A stretch of 64,000 nt of DNA from CAG-1138 sp964495385 (GCA_964495385.1 CAZBVO010000009.1:1-64000); one strand, 5' to 3'. Positions 1 to 8,951 are shown, counted from the stretch's first letter. Notes: a model not told the origin generated them from the letters alone. Numbers and translations: made by a program.

Positions 1-211
1 TCGTAGATTCTTCGAGGGTGGGGCGCTGTAGCTCGACTCAGAATGACAGATTAAAGCTTGTCGTCTGCAATCGAGAGCGGAGCGTCTGCAATGCAAGTTG
101 CTTTGCTTGGCAAAGGTGCTTCGCACAACAAATGCCAAGGCATTTGCACTTGCTTGCGTCATCTGCGCACGGCAAAAAAATGCAAGCGCTTTTTTGCCTT
201 TGCTTGTTGTC
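1..211. other. Non-coding repeat-rich edge region
   Basis: I see no credible gene here. The first 60 bases carry a loose inverted pair (GATTCTTCGAG near 6 and CTCGACTCAGAATGAC near 32) that resembles the short dispersed repeats often found between genes in gut Clostridia. Bases 60-211 contain repeated GAGCGGAGCG-like and TTGC/GCAA-rich words. The short open frames have no ribosome site and low-complexity translations. The dispersed-repeat identification is inference. Confidence 0.35.
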
Positions 212-331
212 AGCCCGTCAGGGGGTTGAGCGGCAAGGCCGCAGCGCAAAACATTTGCGCATGACTCCTCTTTCGATACAAAAAAACCCAAAGCTTTTGC
301 TTTGGGATTTGTGTGGTGGAGACAAGGGAGG
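212..331. repeat. Direct repeat copy A, tRNA-Ala trailer remnant
   Basis: This segment repeats the sequence at 377-501: both begin AGCCCGTCAGGGG, continue through GCGCAAAACATTTGCGCATGACTC and TTTCGATACAAAAAAA, carry a terminator-like hairpin, and end in GTGGTGGAGACAAGGG. In copy B that end is the 3' end of tRNA-Ala; in copy A the tRNA body is missing, so only about 17 tRNA bases remain. The hairpins differ (CCCAAAGC/GCTTTGGG here), so the copies have diverged. Confidence 0.75.
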
Positions 332-376
332 CGTAAGGAGCGGAGCGACGGAATAGCGAGAGCGAAGCGGAGCGTT

Positions 377-558
<182 letters not shown>

Positions 559-562
559 ACGG

Positions 563-638
563 TGGTGGGCAATAAGGGACTCGAACCCCTGACTTCTTCC
601 ATGTGACGGAAGCACTCTACCAGCTGAGTTAATTGCCC
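563..638 (-). tRNA. tRNA-Val (anticodon CAC)
   Basis: This is a 76-nt cloverleaf with an encoded CCA: acceptor GGGCAAT/ATTGCCC, D-arm ACTC/GAGT, anticodon stem CTTCC/GGAAG with loop GTCACAT, T-arm AGGGG/TCCCT. U33 is at the second loop position, so the anticodon reads CAC (GUG codons). It is the promoter-proximal member of the pair. Confidence 0.95.
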
Positions 639-655
639 GTTTTGTTGTATAAGGT

Positions 656-684
656 ATTTTAACACAGAGGCGGCCGCTTGTAAA
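656..684 (-). promoter_or_regulatory. Promoter of the tRNA-Val/tRNA-Ala operon
   Basis: On the minus strand TTTACA (684-679) and TAAAAT (661-656) are separated by 17 bases, about 18 bases upstream of the tRNA-Val 5' end. This is a good housekeeping sigma promoter. Confidence 0.75.
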
Positions 685-797
685 CCGTTTTGCGCCGCAA
701 TGGCGAACAAATTTTTTTTATTTTGGCAATTTTTTTTGCACGGACGGGCGATTTAGGGTGATATACGGGCATAGTTTGAACATTTTTTTCAAAAAGG

Positions 798-826
798 TTG
801 ACATTGGTTCTTTGGGAATTTATAAT
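798..826 (+). promoter_or_regulatory. Consensus promoter of the M3 lipoprotein gene
   Basis: TTGACA (798-803) and TATAAT (821-826) are separated by exactly 17 bases, about 30 bases before the start codon. GGAGG at 845-849 is the ribosome site. Confidence 0.9.
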
Positions 827-855
827 TTTTACATACAATAATTTGGAGGCAATAT

Positions 856-3039
856 ATGAAAAAATTTGCAACAATTCTGTTGGTTGCGATGTTGGCCCTT
901 GCTTGCATAGGGTTTGCCGCATGCGACGACAAGCCGACGGAACCTACGGAATATACAATAACAATCGATCCGCAAAACGGGCAGCCTACCAGCACCGCCA
1001 CGGTCACAGTGGGTGAAGCTTTTACCCTGCCTTCGCAACCGTACTACCAAAAAATGCTGTTTTTGGGATGGTTCTCTGCTCCGGCAGGCGAGGACGGCGA
1101 TCAGCTTGAAGACGGTTTCGTTCCGACGTCCGACATGACCATTTATGCCAGATGGGAATCCACCTCTGCGCACACTCACACCTTTACGCAAGGCAAACAC
1201 GTCGATCCGACTTGCGAAAAGGACGGCTATGACGAATACGTCTGCTCCTGCGGCGCAACCGAAAAGCGCAACACCGTTGACGCGTTAGGTCACGATTTCG
1301 ACTTCGACACGACTGCCGACGATTATATGAGCTTCTATCCTTGCACCAGAGACGGCTGCACCAAATCGAGCCGCCGTGAAAGCGAAAGAAACTACGACGA
1401 CAAATTTGTTTTCACCTATGACGAAGACGTGAAGGCCGACATCGACGCGCTCTATGACGACGTCGTAAACCTTTTGGACAAAGCCGACCGTTACGACGAA
1501 GCCGCTCACGGATACGTCAAAAACAGCGAGCTTTACCGTGAAAACAAAGCGTTTGAAGACAAATACAACGCTTTTTACGATCAGCTTGTTTACGTTACCG
1601 AACAATATCAGTATGCCTACGTTTTCTACTGTGTTGACGACGATGACGTCAACACCGCAAACTACGAAGACGTCACCGAATATCGCACCGAACTCATAAC
1701 CAAGTTCTACTCGCTGTATCGCGAAATTTACGAAACCAAATTCCGTGAATACTTCTTCGCCGAAGACGAAGGCTGGACTCCTGAGGACATCGAAGAAGCA
1801 CTTATTCTCTCCGACAGCTACGGCGGCGACGAATATGCGGAAATCAACAACCGCATTTCCGAAATCGAGATGGAATTCAGAGATATTGCAAACCCGGCAT
1901 CGAACAGAAAAGTTCTTAACCTGTACGAAGAATTCGTCAGCCTCAACAACAGACTTGCCGAAATCGCAGGCTACGACAACTACATTGATTACGCCTACGA
2001 AAACGTCTACGAGCGCGACTACACTCCTGAAGACGTTGCAAGCACCAGACAATATTTGAAAACCTATCTTAAATCGGTTTACAGCAGCATTTACAACCAA
2101 TATGCAGATACCGATTCGCCAAAAGGCGAAGCCAAGAGCGTTTTCCAAAGCCTTTCGGGAGCCTCGTTCTTCTCTTCTCCGGTTGTAGGGGACTACGTGT
2201 CGAACTACTTCAAAGCCATGAAGTCCTCCACCGCAGGCGACACCGAAATCGACTTCTACAAACACGCCAACGAACTTCTGAAAAACGGCAACTACTACAC
2301 AGGCAGCTACGAAGGCGCATTCAGCTACTGGATCAGCGCACAGGACACTTCCATATTGTATTTCGGGCCGGGCAGCTATTCGGGCGCATTCACTTTCGTG
2401 CATGAGTTCGGCCACTACTACAACACCATCTACAACCACGGCGCAAGCATGTCCTACGACCTTGAAGAAACTCACTCGCAAGGCAACGAAATGCTGTTCC
2501 TCTCCTATCTGCACACCGCATTGCCTGCAGATATAGCCGAATCCGTTTTCCAATCGCTTTACGTCGATCAGATGTTCAACGCGCTTGCAATCGTAATGTT
2601 GGCGGCATGCGTTGACGAATTCGAATATTGCGTCTACACCGGAACGAGCCCGAGCGGTCAACCGACAACCTACACGGCGTCAAACTACGACACTCTCTTC
2701 AGAACTCTTATGTCTCAATACGGTATCGCCTCGACGCTCAACTCCTCCTACTGGAGATACGTTGTAATCGAAGCTCCGTGCTACTACATCTCCTACTCGA
2801 TGAGTATGCTCCCTTGCCTCGAACTGTTTGCGATTTCCGAAACCGACGGCTTCAGCGTAGCGCAAGAAAAATACTTCAAGCTGTTCACCTTCACCGACGA
2901 TCCTGACAACGTTACCGTTGACAGCGTGGACGACGTCATAATCGACATCGGATACTCCGACACTCTCGTTTATGCGGGCTTGACTTCTCCGTTCGACGAA
3001 GCGCTGTACACAAAACTGCAAGCTTTTTACGCTGAATAG
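856..3039 (+). CDS. Surface lipoprotein M3-family metallopeptidase
   Basis: The protein is 727 residues. A signal peptide ends in a lipobox (FAA-C23), so it should be anchored outside the membrane. Residues about 33-100 form an InlB/Listeria-Bacteroides-type repeat (LGWFSAPAGEDG, IYARW). Residues about 103-150 hold a CxCG module ending ALGH that is common in Clostridia surface proteins. The rest resembles M3 (PepF/oligoendopeptidase) peptidases: HEFGH at 516-520 supplies two zinc ligands and the catalytic Glu, and EETHSQGNE at 537-545 matches the third-ligand helix. M3 enzymes are usually cytosolic, so the lipid anchor and adhesin-type modules are unusual. It probably trims peptides outside the cell (inference). 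It is a single-gene unit with its own promoter and terminator. Confidence 0.88.
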   Translation: MKKFATILLVAMLALACIGFAACDDKPTEPTEYTITIDPQNGQPTSTATVTVGEAFTLPSQPYYQKMLFLGWFSAPAGEDGDQLEDGFVPTSDMTIYARWESTSAHTHTFTQGKHVDPTCEKDGYDEYVCSCGATEKRNTVDALGHDFDFDTTADDYMSFYPCTRDGCTKSSRRESERNYDDKFVFTYDEDVKADIDALYDDVVNLLDKADRYDEAAHGYVKNSELYRENKAFEDKYNAFYDQLVYVTEQYQYAYVFYCVDDDDVNTANYEDVTEYRTELITKFYSLYREIYETKFREYFFAEDEGWTPEDIEEALILSDSYGGDEYAEINNRISEIEMEFRDIANPASNRKVLNLYEEFVSLNNRLAEIAGYDNYIDYAYENVYERDYTPEDVASTRQYLKTYLKSVYSSIYNQYADTDSPKGEAKSVFQSLSGASFFSSPVVGDYVSNYFKAMKSSTAGDTEIDFYKHANELLKNGNYYTGSYEGAFSYWISAQDTSILYFGPGSYSGAFTFVHEFGHYYNTIYNHGASMSYDLEETHSQGNEMLFLSYLHTALPADIAESVFQSLYVDQMFNALAIVMLAACVDEFEYCVYTGTSPSGQPTTYTASNYDTLFRTLMSQYGIASTLNSSYWRYVVIEAPCYYISYSMSMLPCLELFAISETDGFSVAQEKYFKLFTFTDDPDNVTVDSVDDVIIDIGYSDTLVYAGLTSPFDEALYTKLQAFYAE

Positions 3040-3055
3040 AGAATAAACAACAATA

Positions 3056-3088
3056 AAAGGCCGAGCTTTTTGCTCGGCCTTTGTTTTT
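3056..3088 (+). terminator. Terminator after the M3 lipoprotein gene
   Basis: The stem AAAGGCCGAGC/GCTCGGCCTTT has a five-T loop and is followed by GTTTTT. Confidence 0.9.
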
Positions 3089-3140
3089 GAAACAAATTCG
3101 GCGGCTCACACGACTTGTCGCACGGTCGCCGATGAAACTT

Positions 3141-3875
3141 TTATTTTTGAAAAGCTTTGTCTTTTAAAGTGTAATGATTGAACTCTTCCGGATTTTTGCC
3201 GTCCGTCCTGCGTTCGCGAAGCGGTTTTGCCGGTATTCCGGCCACCACTTGATAGTCGCCGACGTCCTTGGTGACGATGCTGCCCGTTGCGACGATTGCG
3301 CCCTTTCCCACTTTTACGCCTGCCAAAACGGTGCTTGCGGTGTAGATTTTGGCATAATCGCCTATTTCAACGCCTTTGTAGGTCCGTTCCATGTGGTTGC
3401 TTTCGTTGTGGCCGTGGGTAAAAATGCGAGAGTATTCGGTTATCATCGAATAGTCGCCGAACTTGACTCCGCCCTTGCTGTCGATATAGCAGCAATGGTT
3501 CCAAGCAACGTTGTCGCCAACCTCGATAAGATGGCCGTAATTGAAGCGGCATCCTTCGTTTGCGATAAAGCCTTCGCCACAGCGTTTAAACAGCTTTTTG
3601 GCAATCATGGCCCTAAACGGAATTGCAAACTCGACGTTTATTCCCAAAGGCACCCTGTCCACAACTTCCCACAAGATGTGCAAATTGCGTTGTTCGGGAG
3701 TGTACGGATACTCCTCTGCGCGCGGCAAATAGTCGTTCCAAAGCCTGAACGATTCCACCTCCGATGCGGAATAACGAGGTGCGCCGATAAGTTTAAGCAG
3801 TTTTTGCATGTTTTTTTTGTCGACGCCTTCGTCAAACAGTTTTTTGCATTTTTCCAATCTTTTTTCGGTTGTCAT
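3141..3875 (-). CDS. Left-handed beta-helix acyltransferase
   Basis: The protein is 244 residues. The second half is made of hexapeptide repeats (IEVGDNVAWNHCCYID, VKVGKGAIVATGSIVTKDV), ending in VVAGIPAKPLRER, the hallmark of maltose/galactoside O-acetyltransferase-like enzymes. FTHGHN is probably the catalytic His region. These trimeric enzymes move acetyl groups from acetyl-CoA onto sugars or similar acceptors; the acceptor here is unknown. It starts 12 bases after birA, with AAGGAGAAAGGG as ribosome site, so the two form an operon, but no functional link is evident. Confidence 0.85.
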   Translation of the reverse strand: MTTEKRLEKCKKLFDEGVDKKNMQKLLKLIGAPRYSASEVESFRLWNDYLPRAEEYPYTPEQRNLHILWEVVDRVPLGINVEFAIPFRAMIAKKLFKRCGEGFIANEGCRFNYGHLIEVGDNVAWNHCCYIDSKGGVKFGDYSMITEYSRIFTHGHNESNHMERTYKGVEIGDYAKIYTASTVLAGVKVGKGAIVATGSIVTKDVGDYQVVAGIPAKPLRERRTDGKNPEEFNHYTLKDKAFQK

Positions 3876-3887
3876 TCCCTTTCTCCT

Positions 3888-4598
3888 TTACACCGATTTG
3901 ATTCTCACGTCTCCCGACGACAGGATGACGTGCTTGTCTATTTCCAAACGTCCGTCTAAAAGCACGTCCGTTGCGACGCCCACGTTTTGAACGTTGTTTA
4001 CGGTGTACTCCACCGTTTTGCCCAAAAGCAAATTTTTGGCCCTGTAGGTTGTCATAAACGAATTGGTTTCGTCGGCCATGGCCGCCGCAAAACCGTCCAA
4101 AATCTCGACAATTAAGTCTTCTTTTTTCGGAACTTTGCCGCCCGCTTGAGCAACCGACACCGCAATTTCGGACAACGTCCCCGAAATTTGGTTTTCAAGG
4201 TTTATGCCTATGCCCACGACAATACCGAGCGGCGTTTTTTCACACAAAATTCCCGACAGTTTTTTGCCGCCGACATAGACGTCGTTCACCCACTTGATTT
4301 TGGTGTCGAGCCCCGTCAGTTTTTCTACGGCCGTCGACACGGCAACTGCCGCCGCAGGCGTAACGAACGCGTTTTTTGCCGCCGCATCCTCGGCAACGAA
4401 GCTGAAATACAATCCGCCGTCCGCACTTTCGAAACTCCGCCCCCTGGTGCCTTTGCCCGACGTCTGCACCCTTGCCGCCGCCAGACATCCCGGGGATTTT
4501 TGTTTCAAAAAATCGTTTGTGCTGCCGATGCTGTCAAACCATACGGTCTCGGAAAGCGTAAATCGGCGCAAATTTTGTTTTATCTGGTCGAAATTCAT
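3888..4598 (-). CDS. birA: Biotin--protein ligase, single-domain type
   Basis: The protein is 236 residues from the start chosen at 4598; an upstream in-frame extension has no ribosome site and unlikely sequence. GKGTRGRSF (48-56) is the biotinyl-AMP binding loop, KWVNDVYVGGKKLSGILCE (102-120) holds the catalytic Lys region, and GIGINLE follows. It attaches biotin to carboxylase carrier proteins. It lacks the N-terminal HTH of repressor-type BirA, so it should not regulate transcription. Confidence 0.92.
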   Translation of the reverse strand: MNFDQIKQNLRRFTLSETVWFDSIGSTNDFLKQKSPGCLAAARVQTSGKGTRGRSFESADGGLYFSFVAEDAAAKNAFVTPAAAVAVSTAVEKLTGLDTKIKWVNDVYVGGKKLSGILCEKTPLGIVVGIGINLENQISGTLSEIAVSVAQAGGKVPKKEDLIVEILDGFAAAMADETNSFMTTYRAKNLLLGKTVEYTVNNVQNVGVATDVLLDGRLEIDKHVILSSGDVRIKSV

Positions 4599-4664
4599 AA
4601 ATAAACCACCCGTTTTGTCAAGCAAGCCGCCTTGTAACAGGCCCGACTTGCGTTTTTCATAAAA

Positions 4665-4693
4665 ATGATAGCACCTTTTTGGGGGTTTGTCCA
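4665..4693 (-). promoter_or_regulatory. Promoter of birA-acyltransferase
   Basis: On the minus strand TGGACA (4693-4688) and TATCAT (4670-4665) have a 17-base spacer, about 67 bases upstream of the birA start. The leader contains a possible CAAG/CTTG hairpin. Confidence 0.55.
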
Positions 4694-4766
4694 CCTTTTT
4701 GTACGACAATGCGCCCTTCTTGAAACAATTTTGGCGTGCCATTTGAACATATTTAGGCAAAACCTT

Positions 4767-4795
4767 TTGCATTTTTCGATCTAATGTTGTATAAT
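4767..4795 (+). promoter_or_regulatory. Promoter of the SDR gene
   Basis: TTGCAT (4767-4772) and TATAAT (4790-4795) are separated by 17 bases, 29 bases before the ATG. It is divergent from the birA promoter. Confidence 0.8.
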
Positions 4796-4824
4796 GTGCT
4801 TAAATCGACAAAAGGAGAATTCTT

Positions 4825-5733
4825 ATGAGTTGGCTTAAAAACAAAAACGTTATAATCACCGGCGTTTCGACGGGCATCGGCAAGGAGCTTGCCAAATTGT
4901 TCGTCAACAAATATCATTGCAAGGTTCTGGGCGTTGCCAGAAGCGTAAACAAACTGGAAGCTCTCAAAGAGGAATTGGGCGACAATTTCAGTTTCTACCC
5001 TATGGACATCAGCTCCCGCGAAAACTGGGAAGCATTCGCTGCAGGCGCGGCTACGGAATTTAAGCCGGACATCCTCATCAACAATGCGGGCATGATTCAC
5101 CCGTTCTCCAACATTTGCGACCTGTCCGACAGAGACGTCGAACGCACCGTAAACACAAACTATCTCAGCCACATTTACGCCGCTCGCACCATGATCCCTG
5201 TGCTGTCTCGCAGCGCATATCCGGGCTACGTGAACATTTCTTCCGCATCCGCTCTGTTGCCTGTAGCAGGCCAAAGCATCTATAGCAGCACCAAAGCCGC
5301 CGTTTATGCAATGAGCGAATGTATCCGTCAGGAATACGAGCGTGAAGGCTGGTACGTCGGCTACGTTTTGCCGGGCCCTGTCAAAACCGACCTCTACAAC
5401 GCCAAAGCCGCCGACGGCGCAGAAGCAAAAGCAAAAGTCAAGGACGGACTTATCACCAAAATCGGCCAAACCGCTCCGCACGCCGCAAAAGTTATCTGCC
5501 GTTGCATGTCCAGAAAGCAAAGCCGCATAGTGTTGGGCGCAGTAGCGCATCTTATGGGCTTCGGTCATCAACTGCTCCCTCGCACGGTTCCTACCATGGC
5601 ATCCAAGCTTATGAGCATCGTTCCTTTGGAATCCTTCAAGGACATTTTCAGAAACACCAAAGCAAACAAAGCGGCCAGAAAGGCTCAGCGCAAAGCTTTG
5701 AAGGAACAGAAAAAAGCCGAAAAGAACAACTAA
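4825..5733 (+). CDS. Short-chain dehydrogenase/reductase
   Basis: The protein is 302 residues with ribosome site AAAGGAG. TGVSTGIG near residue 13 is the nucleotide-binding glycine motif, NNAGM the second SDR motif, and YSSTKAA holds the catalytic Tyr-x-x-x-Lys, with an upstream Ser in the SSAS segment. It should reduce or oxidise a carbonyl/alcohol using NAD(P)H. Sequence after the catalytic region (MSRKQSRIVLGAVAHLM and a Lys/Arg-rich helical tail) suggests a membrane-associated SDR like the 3-ketosphinganine or lipid-acting group, but the substrate cannot be read from the sequence. Confidence 0.85.
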   Translation: MSWLKNKNVIITGVSTGIGKELAKLFVNKYHCKVLGVARSVNKLEALKEELGDNFSFYPMDISSRENWEAFAAGAATEFKPDILINNAGMIHPFSNICDLSDRDVERTVNTNYLSHIYAARTMIPVLSRSAYPGYVNISSASALLPVAGQSIYSSTKAAVYAMSECIRQEYEREGWYVGYVLPGPVKTDLYNAKAADGAEAKAKVKDGLITKIGQTAPHAAKVICRCMSRKQSRIVLGAVAHLMGFGHQLLPRTVPTMASKLMSIVPLESFKDIFRNTKANKAARKAQRKALKEQKKAEKNN

Positions 5734-5757
5734 AAACCGCAAAATTTAAACAAAAAA

Positions 5758-5785
5758 CACGTCCCGCATGGGACGTGCTTTTTTT
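5758..5785 (+). terminator. Terminator between SDR and RsgI-like genes
   Basis: The stem CACGTCCC/GGGACGTG with loop GCAT is followed by CTTTTTTT. Confidence 0.88.
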
Positions 5786-5820
5786 AACACTAGTTTTCTG
5801 GGAGGGTTAGTGTACTGTTG

Positions 5821-7437
5821 TTATGCGGCAGTGCTTCCGTTTACGGTTACGCCGAACTCGATGCGACGGGTTTCTTTAGCGTCTGCCATAAGTTTGTCGA
5901 AAGCTGCTTTTGCTTCGGCGATAGCCTGATTCATAGTGTCCTCAAACTGTTGAATGTTTGCCGAATAAGTTGCCTGTTTGTTTTCAATTGTTTTGAGTTC
6001 GTCATCGGTGAAAGCGCAAGCGGTGAGAGCATCGTCGCGAGCGGTTTTCACGCTGTTGATTGCATTTTCAAGGGTAAGTTGATCCTTAACTTCTGCAACT
6101 TTAATGCCGAGAGCTTCAAACAACGAGTCAACCATTTCGCCAAAGCTTCCGTCTTCGCCGCCGATGGTGATCAATCCGGACAGTTTGTCGCCGAGGATTG
6201 CGGACAGGTCAAAACCGTCTGCGCTCAAAGCCATGTTGACTGCCAAGGTAGCACTGTTTTCTTCAACACCGGTATAGAGGTTGAAAGCTACTTCGAGTTT
6301 TCTTGCGTTGCCGTCTTCGTCGTAAGCGAGGGACTTGATGTATTTTTGCAAATTGTCAAGGTTGAACTCGTCGTAAGCAGCCTTAACTTCGTCCATGATT
6401 GCAACGTATTCTTCGTCTGCGTTGCCGTCCGGGTCAACAAAATTCAAAACGTTCAAAATGTCGTCTTCGGTGATAACCGGGTTTGCCTTGTAAATGTCAA
6501 GCATTTCAGAAACGCCGTTTAATACACCGTAAGTAGCATTTAAAGCAAGGTATTTTGCAGCATTGGCAGTTTTAAGTCCGCCTGCGATAAAATCGGTGCC
6601 GATGTTTTGTGCGGCAACGGAAACGTATGCGCTGTCAAGATAAGCCTGCTTGGAAACGTTGTAAACGGTTTCTGCGCCGACGGTTGCGATTGCAAAGGAA
6701 GTTTCGACTTTGCTCTTCAATTCGGTTTTGAAAGTGCTTACGCGGTTTACCAAATCGTCCTCGGACATTTTGACTGCTTCGTCCATGGTGAGGGTACGGT
6801 CGGCCAGCATAGCGGTTTTGATGAGGCGAAGTTTGCCTGCGGTAAGATCGGCATAGCCGTCTTTGCCTTGGTTTTGAGATTTGAGATATTCAACTTCCTT
6901 GTTGAGGAGGTAGTTGGTGCCTTCGGTTACAGCCGCTCCGACGGTTTTGCCTGCGGTTTCGATTGCGTTTTTGGCAACGTCGTAAAGGCTGGTTTCAAAT
7001 TCCAACGAGCCGGATACGGTGACGGTAACTTGGTTGTTGTCATCTCTGAGATAACCGAATTCAACTGCAAGGTTTCCGAGTTTTTCGACGGCTGCCTCGA
7101 AAGTGAGACCTTCCAGTTCTTCGCCGGAAAGAAGAATCTGCGCGTCTTCGTTTTCAGGGATAACGGTGACGACGAGCCCGTTTTCGTCAACCAAAAATTC
7201 GACCGACGGGTTGATGTCTACCGCGACGTACGAAACGTCTGCTTTGTTGTTGTTGCGTCCGTTAAGCACGACGGCTACGACGCCTACCACCAACGCCAGA
7301 ACGCAGGTTGCCGCGATTACGGAGATGAAAGTTTTCTTTTTGGATTGAGAAGTTTTTGCGCCGGATGCAGCGACTTTTTTAGGTGCGTTTTTGTCCATTT
7401 CCAATTCTAACCTCTTTTTAATTTGTTTTTCTGTCAT
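5821..7437 (-). CDS. RsgI-like membrane anti-sigma factor
   Basis: The protein is 538 residues from the start at 7437, whose ATG overlaps the sigma gene stop (ATGA), so the two are translationally coupled; a longer upstream reading lies inside the sigma gene. Residues 1-35 are cytoplasmic, 36-59 one membrane helix, then VAVDINPSVEF (71-81), the signature of the periplasmic domain of RsgI anti-sigma factors. The large external C-terminal part (about 450 residues, helical, Ala/Glu-rich) matches no sensor domain I recognise. It should hold the partner sigma factor inactive until a signal leads to proteolysis. The cytoplasmic tail is short for a classical RsgI. Confidence 0.8.
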   Translation of the reverse strand: MTEKQIKKRLELEMDKNAPKKVAASGAKTSQSKKKTFISVIAATCVLALVVGVVAVVLNGRNNNKADVSYVAVDINPSVEFLVDENGLVVTVIPENEDAQILLSGEELEGLTFEAAVEKLGNLAVEFGYLRDDNNQVTVTVSGSLEFETSLYDVAKNAIETAGKTVGAAVTEGTNYLLNKEVEYLKSQNQGKDGYADLTAGKLRLIKTAMLADRTLTMDEAVKMSEDDLVNRVSTFKTELKSKVETSFAIATVGAETVYNVSKQAYLDSAYVSVAAQNIGTDFIAGGLKTANAAKYLALNATYGVLNGVSEMLDIYKANPVITEDDILNVLNFVDPDGNADEEYVAIMDEVKAAYDEFNLDNLQKYIKSLAYDEDGNARKLEVAFNLYTGVEENSATLAVNMALSADGFDLSAILGDKLSGLITIGGEDGSFGEMVDSLFEALGIKVAEVKDQLTLENAINSVKTARDDALTACAFTDDELKTIENKQATYSANIQQFEDTMNQAIAEAKAAFDKLMADAKETRRIEFGVTVNGSTAA

Positions 7438-7958
7438 TGTTGCTCCTCCCCTGCCAACGCCTGTCTGAGCGTTTTGATGGCCTCGCCGTACATCCACCTG
7501 ACAGTACTGTGCGGAATGTCCAGCATTGACGATATCTCTTTAAATTTGTAACCTGCCATAAGGTGCAGGATAACTATTTGCTGACGGCTTTGATCCAGTT
7601 TTGTCAAAAGCGCCTTTGTAACGATGCTGTCGTCCGACAGGCAGTAGGCACCGAACAGTGCTTCGTTTTGCCCGTAATCGGTTGCGATTTCACGTTTTGC
7701 CTTATATTGCAAATTCAACGAAAGGTTTTTGGCGATTTGCAATATCCATGCCAAGGCATTGCCTTCATTATAGCCGGAGGCCCCGTTCAGCACCCTTATG
7801 TAGGTTTCCTGCATTACGTCTTCCGCATCCGCCTTGTTGCGAACGTACGTTAAAATGAATGCGTAAACCACTTTGCGAGTTTCGGCGTAAATATCCGCCA
7901 GAACGTCGTCCCCGAATTTTAAATCGAGCATCATCTTGTTGAGTTTTCTGTTGTTCAT
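7434..7958 (-). CDS. ECF-type RNA polymerase sigma factor
   Basis: The protein is 174 residues. Region 2 is seen at about residues 20-85 (YVRNKADAEDVMQETYIRV) and region 4 at about 115-165 (GYKFKEISSMLDIPHSTVRWMYGEAIKTL). It directs RNA polymerase to a stress or envelope regulon. It lies between a PrsW-type protease gene and the RsgI-like gene and shares an ATGA junction with the latter. I could not define its own target promoter. Confidence 0.9.
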   Translation of the reverse strand: MNNRKLNKMMLDLKFGDDVLADIYAETRKVVYAFILTYVRNKADAEDVMQETYIRVLNGASGYNEGNALAWILQIAKNLSLNLQYKAKREIATDYGQNEALFGAYCLSDDSIVTKALLTKLDQSRQQIVILHLMAGYKFKEISSMLDIPHSTVRWMYGEAIKTLRQALAGEEQQ

Positions 7959-8054
7959 GTCGTCCTCGATATCGGTTCCTGTTTAATAAACAAACCAAAA
8001 TGCGTTTTTGTTGGTGATTTTGAAAAATTTTTTTTGTTTTTTTTATTTTTTTGT

Positions 8055-8804
8055 TCAGTCCAAAACAAAAGGATCTTCGGCGTCGGCATAGGCCTTTTCG
8101 ACGTCGGCCATAAAACTGCGATCCTCTTTTGACCATTTTCTGATTTTTACGATGACGTAAACGTCGGTGCAAACGACAAACACGGCAAATATCACCGTAA
8201 ACAGCGTGCTGTTCATTTGCAAGCAAAAATCGTAAAGGCCGTGCAACAGCACCGGCACCCAAAGCGAAAGTCGTCTGTTTCGAGCGCTCTTGTCAAATTC
8301 GCCCAAAATGGCATAGCGTTTGCTTTGACCGTAAAAATACCCCATAAACACGGCAAAGGATATGTGTCCCGGGATGGCCGTAACGCCTCTCAGCAGTGCG
8401 ACGTAAACGGTCCCGTTTGCAAACACGTACATCAAATTTTCGACAATCGCAAAGCCCGCCGACACAAACACCGCATAAACGATGCCGTCAAACGGCGTCG
8501 AAAAATTGCGGTTGTGCCAGGTGCGACGCCTCAAAAAATAAAGCTTGCCGCCCTCTTCGGCCAATGCCACTACCAAAAAACAGGTCAGCGCATTATATAG
8601 CGGCGTGTTTTCCGGCGCAAACGCCCCGACCACGGCCATGCCGATGCTTTCCAGCACGACTGCCGACACAACCGACGTCGCACCACACAAAAGCAATCGC
8701 AACAAAAGCCCCCAAGGTTCGCGATCCACCCTGTCTTTTTTGTAAATATACAACACCAGCACCAGCGGCGGTATCACCGCCGACGCAAAAAGCACCCATT
8801 TCAT
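8055..8804 (-). CDS. prsW: PrsW-family intramembrane metalloprotease
   Basis: The protein is 249 residues and strongly hydrophobic with several membrane helices. EEGGKLYF (83-90), FAIVEN (118-123), PGHISF (145-150) and LLHGLYDF (187-193) are the conserved acidic/His motifs of PrsW, the protease that makes the first cut in membrane anti-sigma factors such as RsiW. It lies 96 bases upstream of an ECF sigma/RsgI-like pair on the same strand, with no hairpin terminator between, so it probably cleaves that anti-sigma factor (inference). Confidence 0.88.
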   Translation of the reverse strand: MKWVLFASAVIPPLVLVLYIYKKDRVDREPWGLLLRLLLCGATSVVSAVVLESIGMAVVGAFAPENTPLYNALTCFLVVALAEEGGKLYFLRRRTWHNRNFSTPFDGIVYAVFVSAGFAIVENLMYVFANGTVYVALLRGVTAIPGHISFAVFMGYFYGQSKRYAILGEFDKSARNRRLSLWVPVLLHGLYDFCLQMNSTLFTVIFAVFVVCTDVYVIVKIRKWSKEDRSFMADVEKAYADAEDPFVLD

Positions 8805-8876
8805 ATTCGGCCTCCGTGATTATTGTTGAACACAAACATTATTTTTGCATTAAAAACCGAACTTTATAATGAATTT

Positions 8877-8905
8877 ATTATAACCTGCCCCCTCTCGAAT
8901 GTCAA
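8877..8905 (-). promoter_or_regulatory. Consensus promoter of the prsW-sigma-RsgI set
   Basis: On the minus strand TTGACA (8905-8900) and TATAAT (8882-8877) have a 17-base spacer. The leader to the prsW ATG is about 65 bases and contains GGAGG. Confidence 0.85.
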
Positions 8906-8930
8906 TTCCGCGCGCAAAAGTTCCCCTCTT

Positions 8931-8951
8931 TTGTAAAGGTTGGCTTTACAA
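8931..8951. promoter_or_regulatory. Candidate operator upstream of the symporter
   Basis: TTGTAAAG, a 5-base spacer, then CTTTACAA form a perfect 8-bp inverted repeat 15 bases upstream of the symporter -35 box. Its position suits an activator or repressor site for sugar-dependent control (inference). Confidence 0.5.

Noticed and set aside
1285..2661. A 458-codon open frame antisense to the M3 peptidase gene
   Set aside because: Shadow frame; the sense strand has a full promoter, ribosome site and catalytic motifs.
7972..7977. GGAACC just upstream of the ECF sigma gene as an ECF -35 box
   Set aside because: It lies about 14 bases from the start codon, leaving no room for a -10 box and leader.
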